DNA from: Acidobacteriota bacterium
GTDB taxonomy: Bacteria; Acidobacteriota; Terriglobia; Terriglobales; Acidobacteriaceae
Reading direction: 5' to 3'
DNA length: 6,325 bases
NCBI GenBank assembly: GCA_021793595.1
Contig: JAJYSL010000255.1
Coordinates: 1 to 6,325 of the forward strand
The notes under the pieces were generated by a model. That model saw nothing but the letters and a program-made list of their open reading frames with translations, was not told where the DNA came from and did no database searches. The position numbers and the translations under genes are program-made. Of the stretch, positions 1-5,309 are shown piece by piece; position 1 is the stretch's first letter; the number at the start of each line of letters is the position of its first letter.

Positions 1-597
1 TGGGAAACATGCATGACGCTGAACGATAGCTGGGGCTATAACCGCGGCGACGACTCGTGGAAAACGCCGAAGGAGATTGTGAGCAATCTGGCGACGTGCG
101 CGGCGGGGGGCGGAAATTATCTGCTGAACATCGGGCCCAAGCCGGACGGATCGGTGCCGCAGGAATCCGTCGATGTTCTGGATAAAGTGGGCGCGTGGCT
201 CGACAGCAATGGCAAGGCAATCTACTTGACTGACAGAGGCTCGTTCCCTGCCGCGCCCAATACGCAATTTACTCGTCGCGGAAATACCCTGTATGTGCAT
301 CAGAAGTATTGGCCCGGAGTGACGCCCGCGGCGCAGTGGCTGAGCTTTTTCCAGCCTGGAGTTGTGGTTGCCATCGGCGGCTTGAAAGCGAAAGTCACGT
401 CGGCGCGCTTACTGAAAACCGGGCAGAGCGTTCCCTTTACGCAAAATGAACCGCTGACGTTGCGATTGACGGGTTTGCCTGTCGATGCGCCGGATTCTCC
501 AATGACGGTGATCGAGCTGGAATGTGAATCGGAACCCACCATCAACGCGTGGGAGATGGTCTCGAAATGGCCTCGCTATAAAGTCGACATCAGCTAG
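1..597 (+). CDS. Alpha-L-fucosidase, GH29 family (C-terminal part)
   Basis: The reading frame is open from base 1 (W-E-T-C-M-T...), so the start codon and most of the catalytic barrel lie upstream; the ATG at 13 is an internal Met. What remains is 198 residues ending in TAG at 595-597. The first ~75 residues match the end of the GH29 (beta/alpha)8 domain: WETCMTLNDSWGY, then a Trp-rich GDDSWKTP, the GGGNYLLNIGP strand and DGSVPQ. Residues ~85-195 look like the C-terminal beta-sandwich typical of the family (GNTLYVHQKYWPG, then alternating hydrophobic strands). GH29 enzymes are retaining hydrolases that release terminal L-fucose from glycans; the nucleophile Asp and acid/base residue would be upstream, so catalytic integrity cannot be judged here. 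It converges on the GH32 gene. Family assignment is strong; linkage specificity is unknown. Confidence 0.92.
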   Translation, partial: WETCMTLNDSWGYNRGDDSWKTPKEIVSNLATCAAGGGNYLLNIGPKPDGSVPQESVDVLDKVGAWLDSNGKAIYLTDRGSFPAAPNTQFTRRGNTLYVHQKYWPGVTPAAQWLSFFQPGVVVAIGGLKAKVTSARLLKTGQSVPFTQNEPLTLRLTGLPVDAPDSPMTVIELECESEPTINAWEMVSKWPRYKVDIS

Positions 598-600
598 GCG

Positions 601-631
601 TGATCGGTGGCAAAGTGCGCGGCATCGATCA
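601..631. terminator. Hairpin between convergent fucosidase and GH32 genes
   Basis: An inverted repeat fills the whole gap between the two convergent genes. TGATCGGTG (601-609) pairs with CATCGATCA (623-631), 9 pairs with one G-U wobble, around a 13-base loop. The right arm includes the GH32 stop codon. No T-run follows on either strand, so it is not a textbook intrinsic terminator. A bidirectional terminator or mRNA 3'-end stabiliser is an inference from its position. Confidence 0.35.
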
Positions 632-2191
632 GGTTGTCAGACGATCCGGAGAGATCGGGTGGATCTGCCACATCTCCAGGCTGGAGAGGTTCGTAGTCTT
701 TCCGAGAATCGCCAGACTCATCTTGGGTGCATCGGCGCCGGAATAATAGAAGCGCTTGGTGTGCGCGATCTGTTTGTTCACGAATACTTCTGCCACAGAT
801 CCGTCGATATAGATGTGGACTTCCAGCGTATGCGGATCGCTCAACTGCACGGGAATGACCGCCCCATCGACTGAGATTTGATTTTGCGCCGCGGGATCAT
901 ACTGCAATGTGAGCCACGTCTCCGTCGCGCCTTGATTCGGTTGCGATCCGCGCAATGAAAGGCCAACTTTATCCGCCCCTGGTTGAAACGTACAGAGAAT
1001 CTCGCCGCAACAATTCTCGATCGTCATCTTGCCAATGTGTTCCTGGTTCTTTTCTTCGCTCGATGTGACCTTCAAAACCTGCAACCTTCCCCGGAGCACT
1101 TGCACCGCAGGCACCGCTTGCATCGCGAGTCCGCCATCGCTTGCTAACGTCAGCACTCGCGGCAAAGACATCATTCCAGCCCATCCCGCGGCACGATATT
1201 CCGCGAGGGGACGCGTCTCGAGAATCCATCCCCACAGGATGCATTGGCCTGTTGGAGCCAGCTGCGTCTTGGCAGCATAGTAGGACCCATAATCCACAAT
1301 GCCTTCCTTCTCCGGATGGAATAGCATCTCTTTCGGATCCAAGTCGCCGATCTTCCAATGTGTCTTGCCTTGGGTTGAAAAGATCAGAACATGTTTACCT
1401 CCGAGCGGAAAAAGCTCTGGACACTCCCACATATCGCCGGAAGCCACAGGATGAGCCGCACTTCCTTCTACACTCGCTCCGCTGACCAGAACATGCAGAT
1501 ATTCCCAATGACGCAGGTCTTTCGATCGGTAGAGAAGCACCGCGCCAGACTGGTGCGGAAATCCTGAACCTATCGTCATGTACCACCAGTCCCCTTGACG
1601 CCAGGGCGAAGGATCGCGAAACCCTGTGACGTGCATGCCGACGGGAGGCGCATCGATAATCGCCTTGGGCAGCTTCGACCATCGCTTCAATTCCGGATCG
1701 GCGGAAACCGCCATGCATTGACTTTCGCGCAAGCTGTGATTTCCATCGCGAATTGTCGCCTGATTCTCTGGGGCCGAAACCACGCCGGTGTAGATCGCAG
1801 TCACCGTCCCCGCGTCCACGACGGTCGTGCGAGTGAAACATCCACCGGCATCCGGACCTCCAGGAGTGGGCGACAACGCAATGGGCAGGTGCGTCCAGTG
1901 GACCATGTCGGGACTGGTTGCGTGCGCCCAATGCATATCTCCCCAGTACGCGCCGCTAGGATTGTATTGGTAAAACATGTGGTATTTTCCGCGCCAATAG
2001 ATGGGCCCGTTGGGATCGTTCATCCAATTGGCTGCCGGTAACAGATGAAACTGGGGCCGTCGCGGATCGGCGGCGAGTTGCTGCGGCGTGGAGTTCGCAA
2101 GAGCCTCGCAAACAGGCATTCTGCGAAACATATAGAGAGCGGTCCCGCTGGCAAGCGCTCGCGCGAATAGGTCTCGCCTGGTGATTTCCAT
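629..2191 (-). CDS. GH32 beta-fructofuranosidase / levanase-type glycoside hydrolase, Tat-exported
   Basis: Complete gene of 520 residues from the ATG at 2191. Each part of the GH32 catalytic triad is visible: WMNDPNG (nucleophile Asp ~59), FRDP (transition-state stabiliser Asp ~193) and WECPEL (acid/base Glu ~256). These lie in a five-bladed propeller that also carries the conserved MFYQYNP and WGDMHWAHATSPDMVHW stretches. Residues from about 370 to the end form the C-terminal beta-sandwich, ending near the typical VEVF-like IDGSVAEVFVN. The family hydrolyses beta-fructosides such as sucrose, inulin or levan; which one is not readable here. The N-terminus MEITRRDLFARALASG is a twin-arginine (Tat) signal, with an AxA-like cleavage site after EALA (~32), so the enzyme is probably periplasmic or secreted. 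I chose 2191 rather than the in-frame ATG at 2353 because it puts the Tat motif at residues 4-9; an AGG about 8 bases upstream is a modest ribosome site. It is divergent from the 375-residue secreted protein. Confidence 0.93.
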   Translation of the reverse strand: MEITRRDLFARALASGTALYMFRRMPVCEALANSTPQQLAADPRRPQFHLLPAANWMNDPNGPIYWRGKYHMFYQYNPSGAYWGDMHWAHATSPDMVHWTHLPIALSPTPGGPDAGGCFTRTTVVDAGTVTAIYTGVVSAPENQATIRDGNHSLRESQCMAVSADPELKRWSKLPKAIIDAPPVGMHVTGFRDPSPWRQGDWWYMTIGSGFPHQSGAVLLYRSKDLRHWEYLHVLVSGASVEGSAAHPVASGDMWECPELFPLGGKHVLIFSTQGKTHWKIGDLDPKEMLFHPEKEGIVDYGSYYAAKTQLAPTGQCILWGWILETRPLAEYRAAGWAGMMSLPRVLTLASDGGLAMQAVPAVQVLRGRLQVLKVTSSEEKNQEHIGKMTIENCCGEILCTFQPGADKVGLSLRGSQPNQGATETWLTLQYDPAAQNQISVDGAVIPVQLSDPHTLEVHIYIDGSVAEVFVNKQIAHTKRFYYSGADAPKMSLAILGKTTNLSSLEMWQIHPISPDRLTT

Positions 2192-2211
2192 AGAAATACC
2201 TGCAGGAAAAG

Positions 2212-2225
2212 TGTAACCGGTTCGC
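2212..2225. promoter_or_regulatory. LacI-type operator-like site before the GH32 gene
   Basis: TGTAACCGGTTCGC contains the perfect palindrome AACCGGTT (2215-2222) with a central CpG, the usual core of LacI/GalR-family operators. The left half-site is complete (TGTAACC), while the right half departs from symmetry after GGTT. It lies 20 bp upstream of the GH32 start codon, where repressor binding would block transcription or early elongation. LacI-type sugar control of a GH32 gene is common in general, but no regulator gene is present here. An 8-bp palindrome can arise by chance. Confidence 0.25.
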
Positions 2226-2442
2226 GACCGGCCGATACGCGGGGGATTCGTGATCGATTTGTCGCTTAGTATGGATAAGCGTGCATGAAAGTGTTGGCTT
2301 CCGTCCCGACCTCGCAGGGGTGCGCGAAGTTCTACAATCCATCGCTCATTCATGGCAGGTCAGGATCGTCGCCGCGAGCTTTTATATTTGCGAACCTTGC
2401 AATCCGGTGAAAACAGGCTTCCCCGATCTTTCGTCGATTCCG

Positions 2443-2471
2443 TGGACAATGTACTCATTGTGGCGTAGATT
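2443..2471 (+). promoter_or_regulatory. Sigma70-type promoter of the secreted-protein gene
   Basis: TGGACA (2443-2448, 5 of 6 match to TTGACA) and TAGATT (2466-2471, 4 of 6 match to TATAAT) are separated by exactly 17 bp. Transcription would start near 2478, giving a leader of about 55 bases before the ATG at 2534. The spacer contains a perfect inverted repeat. Assignment is by consensus only. Confidence 0.5.
2446..2461. promoter_or_regulatory. 16-bp dyad (operator candidate) inside the promoter
   Basis: ACAATG (2446-2451) and CATTGT (2456-2461) are perfect reverse complements separated by TACT. The dyad covers the end of the -35 hexamer and most of the -35/-10 spacer, so a bound dimer would occlude RNA polymerase. 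I cannot assign it to a regulator family. Confidence 0.35.
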
Positions 2472-2498
2472 AGCGCAATCCGCCCTCCCCAAGGGTAC

Positions 2499-2530
2499 CC
2501 CTCCCTATTTCGATTTGTACCGAAGGAGGG
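2499..2530 (+). promoter_or_regulatory. Leader hairpin covering the Shine-Dalgarno of the secreted-protein gene
   Basis: The ribosome site AAGGAGG (2523-2529) is near-perfect and sits 4 bases before the ATG at 2534. It is also the 3' arm of a possible stem. CCCTCC (2499-2504) pairs with GGAGGG (2525-2530), and TTCG (2509-2512) pairs with CGAA (2521-2524). This gives ten pairs with a 4-base bulge (2505-2508) and an 8-base loop (2513-2520). Folded, the site would be hidden from ribosomes. A second CCCTCC copy at 2483-2488 could compete for the same partner. The pairing is seen in the sequence; regulation by it is inference. Confidence 0.4.
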
Positions 2531-2533
2531 ACT

Positions 2534-3661
2534 ATGAACCGACTTCAATTCGGAGCGCTCGGGTTGGGCCTGCTGTTGCCCGCAGTCGCGCTGGGCGATT
2601 TCCAGTACCAGGAGACCACGCAAATCACCGGTGGCTCGTTAATGGGCATGATGAAATTTGCCTCCCACTTTAGTAAGCAAGCCAAGGATGTCGCCGCTCC
2701 GGTTGTCTCCACTGTCTACGTGCAGGGTAATCGCATGGCGCGATTCGATCCGCAGACGATCCAGATCATCGATCTCGACGCGGAAACAATTACCAATGTC
2801 GACCTGCAAAAACATACCTATACGCAAATGACATTCGACCAAATGCGTCAGCAGTTCCAGCAAGCCGTGCAGCAGGCGAAGGCGGAACAGGCGAAGCAAC
2901 AGCCGACCGCTTCGGCGCCGCAACAGAGACCGGAGAATGTGCAAGTGAGTTTCAAAGTGAATGTGCGCAACACTGGATCTACAAAGCAGGTGAGTGGAGT
3001 CGATGCCAACGAAGCAATCCTCACCATGGAAATGATCGGAACCGACACCACCAACGGACAGCAGGGTGCTTTCGCGATCACCAATGATATGTGGATGGCG
3101 CCGGAAATTCCAGGCTATGACGAGCTGCGTAATTTCCAACAGAAGCTTGCCGTCAAAATGGGAGAGGCATTCCGCGGCAGCGGCATGTCTGCGACTCTGA
3201 CTGCCATGCAGCCGGCCGCGGCCCAGGGGATGTCTGACATGGTCAAAGAGATGTCGAAGGTGAAGGGCATTCCAGTGGAACAGATTATGCGCATGGGAGC
3301 GACGACGAACGGACAACCTCTGCCGGCAGCCAGCGAAGCGCCATTGCCGCCAAGCCCATCAGGGCCAGAAATGCCTTCCGCAAAGGAGGTTGCCCAGCAG
3401 TCAGCATCCAACGCGATCGCCAGCAAGCTGGGCAGCTTTGGAATTGGCGGATTTGGCGGTTTCCGACACAAGAAGCAAGTACCGCCTCCGCGGCCGGCTG
3501 AGGATAACTCCAACGCCGCGCAACAGACTCCCACCGCGAGCGTGCTGATGGAATCGAAAACGGAAATGTCTGGGTTCTCGTCGACTCCAATCGACGCAGG
3601 GAAATTTGCAGTTCCCGCTGGCTTCACTCTGGTTCAACCGCAACTGCCGGTGGCGAAATAG
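2534..3661 (+). CDS. Secreted protein of unknown function, DUF4412-like
   Basis: A 375-residue protein with a Sec signal peptide: N-terminal Arg, hydrophobic residues ~6-20, and cleavage probably after ALG (21), leaving DFQY. The start is secure because AAGGAGG lies 4 bases upstream. Residues ~58-100 (VYVQGNRMARFDPQ, then an Asp/Thr-rich strand and LQKHTYTQM) resemble the DUF4412 pattern of an export-dependent protein describing its own reduced or bound state, and the C-terminal KFAVPAGFTLVQP resembles the family's closing 'F-x-(I/V)-P-x-G' strand. Residues ~100-135 are Gln/Ala-rich and probably helical. Two stretches break the fold: a Pro/Ser linker (~262-282), and a Gly/Phe run GSFGIGGFGGF (300-310) followed by RHKK and PPPRP (~311-320). 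No catalytic motif or lipobox is visible. It stands alone, with its own promoter, so partners are unknown. Placement in the DUF4412 family is by eye and uncertain; a periplasmic location is more secure. Confidence 0.8.
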   Translation: MNRLQFGALGLGLLLPAVALGDFQYQETTQITGGSLMGMMKFASHFSKQAKDVAAPVVSTVYVQGNRMARFDPQTIQIIDLDAETITNVDLQKHTYTQMTFDQMRQQFQQAVQQAKAEQAKQQPTASAPQQRPENVQVSFKVNVRNTGSTKQVSGVDANEAILTMEMIGTDTTNGQQGAFAITNDMWMAPEIPGYDELRNFQQKLAVKMGEAFRGSGMSATLTAMQPAAAQGMSDMVKEMSKVKGIPVEQIMRMGATTNGQPLPAASEAPLPPSPSGPEMPSAKEVAQQSASNAIASKLGSFGIGGFGGFRHKKQVPPPRPAEDNSNAAQQTPTASVLMESKTEMSGFSSTPIDAGKFAVPAGFTLVQPQLPVAK

Positions 3662-3667
3662 GGTCCG

Positions 3668-3702
3668 AGGTGCCTCTCCGCTTCATTCGCGGCGGCGCAC
3701 CT
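3668..3702. terminator. Hairpin between convergent secreted-protein gene and kdsA
   Basis: AGGTGC (3668-3673) pairs with GCACCT (3697-3702). An inner CCGC/GCGG stem closes a TTCATTC loop, with a partly mismatched 4x4 internal loop between the two stems. It starts 6 bases after the stop of the upstream plus-strand gene and ends 9 bases before the kdsA stop, so it could end transcription from both sides. There is no T-run on either strand, so intrinsic termination is not certain. Confidence 0.4.
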
Positions 3703-3711
3703 TGGGACGTA

Positions 3712-4560
3712 CTACATGCGGGCCGCTTGGTGGATTGCCAGAAGTGTCTCCAACAGCGGCTTCAATTGCTTCAGGTCGAGAGCGTTGGCGCCATCTGATT
3801 TCGCCTGCGCCGGATTGTCGTGGACCTCCAAAAAAATTCCGTCCACGCCCGCGGCCACAGCGGCCCGCGTCAATACTGGAATAAATTCCGGCTGACCGCC
3901 GCTGACCCCGTCTTGTGCAGACGGCATTTGGACGGAATGAGTGCCGTCGAATACCACGGGCGCAAATTTCCGCATGACGGCTAGCGAGCGCATGTCGACG
4001 ACAAGATTGTTGTATCCGAAGCTGGCACCGCGTTCCGTCAACAGTACCCGCGGGTTGGAACTGGTCGCCTCAATTTTCTCAACCGCATGTCGCATGTCCT
4101 CCGGCGCAACGAATTGGCCTTTTTTCACGTTGACGGCTCTACCCGTTTGCGCAGCCGCCACCAACAGATCTGTCTGCCGACAGAGAAATGCTGGAATCTG
4201 CAGGACATCCACGTCTTCCGCAACACGCTCGCAATCGTGGGCGTCATGCACATCCGTCAGCACTGGCAGGCCCGTGGCTTCCCCCAGGCGTCGCAGGATT
4301 CTGCAGCCCTCTTCCAACCCCGGACCCCGAAAACTTTTAACGGAAGTGCGATTCGCTTTATCGAAGCTGGCTTTGAAGATGTAAGGAACGCCAAGGTCGC
4401 CCACTATGCGCTGGATCGCATCTGCCATGGTGCGAACGTGAACTTCACTCTCAATGACGCACGGCCCTGCAATCAGGAAAAGCTTTCCGGACCCGACCTG
4501 CACATTGCCGATTTCAAACTCATGATGCTCTGGATTGGCCACAAGTTTATAAGAACACAA
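3712..4560 (-). CDS. kdsA: 3-deoxy-8-phosphooctulonate synthase (KDO8P synthase), class II metal-dependent
   Basis: Condenses phosphoenolpyruvate with D-arabinose 5-phosphate to KDO 8-phosphate, the committed cytoplasmic step towards the KDO of the LPS inner core. The 282-residue chain is a full TIM barrel with the family signatures [10 protein letters not shown] (31-40), [10 protein letters not shown] (62-71), [21 protein letters not shown] and NVKKGQF. Cys34 in the AGPC motif, His208 (THSVQ), Glu245 (FLEVH) and Asp256 (KSDGANAL) match the four metal ligands of the Aquifex-type enzyme; E. coli KdsA has Asn at the Cys position. This places it in the metal-dependent class. The start is uncertain. 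The longest frame begins with TTG at 4560, with no clear ribosome site; GTG at 4542 is an alternative, six residues in. It follows the DUF4230 gene by 36 bp and is probably co-transcribed. No other KDO genes are in view. Confidence 0.96.
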   Translation of the reverse strand: MCSYKLVANPEHHEFEIGNVQVGSGKLFLIAGPCVIESEVHVRTMADAIQRIVGDLGVPYIFKASFDKANRTSVKSFRGPGLEEGCRILRRLGEATGLPVLTDVHDAHDCERVAEDVDVLQIPAFLCRQTDLLVAAAQTGRAVNVKKGQFVAPEDMRHAVEKIEATSSNPRVLLTERGASFGYNNLVVDMRSLAVMRKFAPVVFDGTHSVQMPSAQDGVSGGQPEFIPVLTRAAVAAGVDGIFLEVHDNPAQAKSDGANALDLKQLKPLLETLLAIHQAARM

Positions 4561-4596
4561 ATGCGACCATATGTGGGATTGAGGTTTTTTGGAACG

Positions 4597-5250
4597 CTAA
4601 TTCACCGTGACTTGCTGGAATCCCAGCCCCAGCAACATTGAGGTGACCGTTGCGCTCGCGTTTTTTTTGGCCGTTGCCAAAATTCCATCCGCCAAGGCAG
4701 CCTGCTGAATCTGCTGTTGCGCCTGCTCGCGAACCTGACTCTCAAGGTTTGGATCTTCTGGAACCAGCAGACCTGTCGTGCGGGAATACACGCGGGTTTT
4801 TTGGTTATCAAGATCGGTAACAAAGATCTGCGCGGGGGGCAGATGCACTTGGATGGAACGGCCCTCAATCTGCACATCGCTGGTCGTCAGTTGGGCCAGG
4901 TCGATTCCGGCGATCACGTTGCCATGTACAACCAGCAACAATTTATCGCCGAAGAGAAAATCCGGAAGGACAGAACTCTGACGATCGCCTTCGACGATTT
5001 TGTCGAGTGAATAATTGACAGTTTCCAGTCGCTGCAGGCGTTGAATCTTGTTGACGACCGTTGGCAGCGAACTATCAATAGACAGGCTACGTCCTGTTAC
5101 CAGCGCTGCCAATTGATCCCAGATTCCAGTTTTGGCTTCACGCGTGAAGGCCGCAAATCCGATGATGCCCAGGAGAACTCCAAGCATCAGTGCAGGGAAG
5201 CAGGCACGCTTGCGCTCGGGTTCGACAACATAATTTCCGCTGGGTCTCAT
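4597..5250 (-). CDS. DUF4230 domain membrane-anchored protein
   Basis: A 217-residue protein. A short basic N-terminus (ERKRAC, ~10-16) precedes one membrane helix (~17-35, FPALMLGVLLGIIGFAAF), predicted with the N-terminus inside. The remainder would be outside the cytoplasm. Residues ~63-215 match the DUF4230 pattern: VVNKIQRLQRLETVNYSLDKIVEG, a FGDKLLLVVHGNVIAGIDLAQL strand pair, the VHLPPAQIFVTDLDNQKTRVYSRTTG segment, then a Gln-rich helix (~170-200) and a closing strand QQVTVN. The function of DUF4230 is unknown. The start at 5250 was chosen because the frame further upstream overlaps the mutase gene in another frame and has no start codon in the 5251-5309 gap; AAGTGAGA upstream is a weak ribosome site. 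It lies 59 bp after the mutase gene and 36 bp before kdsA. An 8-base A-run in the coding strand (4661-4668) encodes KK near the C-terminus. Confidence 0.85.
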   Translation of the reverse strand: MRPSGNYVVEPERKRACFPALMLGVLLGIIGFAAFTREAKTGIWDQLAALVTGRSLSIDSSLPTVVNKIQRLQRLETVNYSLDKIVEGDRQSSVLPDFLFGDKLLLVVHGNVIAGIDLAQLTTSDVQIEGRSIQVHLPPAQIFVTDLDNQKTRVYSRTTGLLVPEDPNLESQVREQAQQQIQQAALADGILATAKKNASATVTSMLLGLGFQQVTVN

Positions 5251-5272
5251 ATCTATCTCACTTGGATGCCCA

Positions 5273-5288
5273 GTCGCGCTGGCGCGAC
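5273..5288 (-). other. Intercistronic hairpin between mutase and DUF4230 genes
   Basis: GTCGCG (5273-5278) and CGCGAC (5283-5288) are perfect reverse complements around a 4-base loop. The hairpin sits in the 59-bp gap within the likely minus-strand operon, 22 bases before the DUF4230 start. No U-run follows, so it looks like an mRNA processing or stabilising element, or a weak attenuator, rather than a strong terminator. The role is inferred. Confidence 0.35.
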
Positions 5289-5309
5289 AAAGGGGATCTC
5301 CATCCGCTC

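Larger units (their letters stand above)
2192..2533. other. Divergent intergenic regulatory region (342 bp)
   Basis: This non-coding stretch separates the 5' ends of the GH32 gene (minus) and the secreted-protein gene (plus), so it should hold promoters in both directions. The plus-strand side has a good promoter, a dyad and a leader hairpin, listed separately. The GH32 side has an AACCGGTT palindrome just before the start codon. I found no convincing -35/-10 pair for GH32; an AT-rich patch at 2380-2390 is the only other hint. Open frames crossing the region have no ribosome site and no recognisable protein content. Confidence 0.7.

Noticed and set aside
524..874. Plus-strand open frame crossing the fucosidase/GH32 junction
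   Set aside because: Arg-rich shadow frame, mostly antisense to the conserved GH32 C-terminal domain and overlapping the fucosidase end in another frame.
2192..2353. N-terminal extension of the GH32 gene to the in-frame ATG at 2353
   Set aside because: The extra 54 residues are not protein-like for this family, have no ribosome site, and would bury the twin-arginine signal in the middle of the chain.
2461..2476. Sigma54-like TGGC...GC element upstream of the secreted-protein gene
   Set aside because: The GG-to-GC spacing is one base short of that required, and the overlapping sigma70-type pair fits better.
2639..3316. Long open frame (225 codons) antisense to the secreted-protein gene
   Set aside because: His/Arg/Leu-rich composition typical of a shadow frame, no ribosome site, fully inside a well-supported gene.
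3830..3836. A7 run inside kdsA as a possible frameshift
   Set aside because: The kdsA frame continues through it with the conserved GIFLEVH motif intact, so no disruption is present.
4585..4590. T-run as an intrinsic terminator between DUF4230 and kdsA
   Set aside because: The run is a T-tract only on the plus strand; on the transcribed minus strand it is A-rich, and no stem precedes it in the needed orientation.
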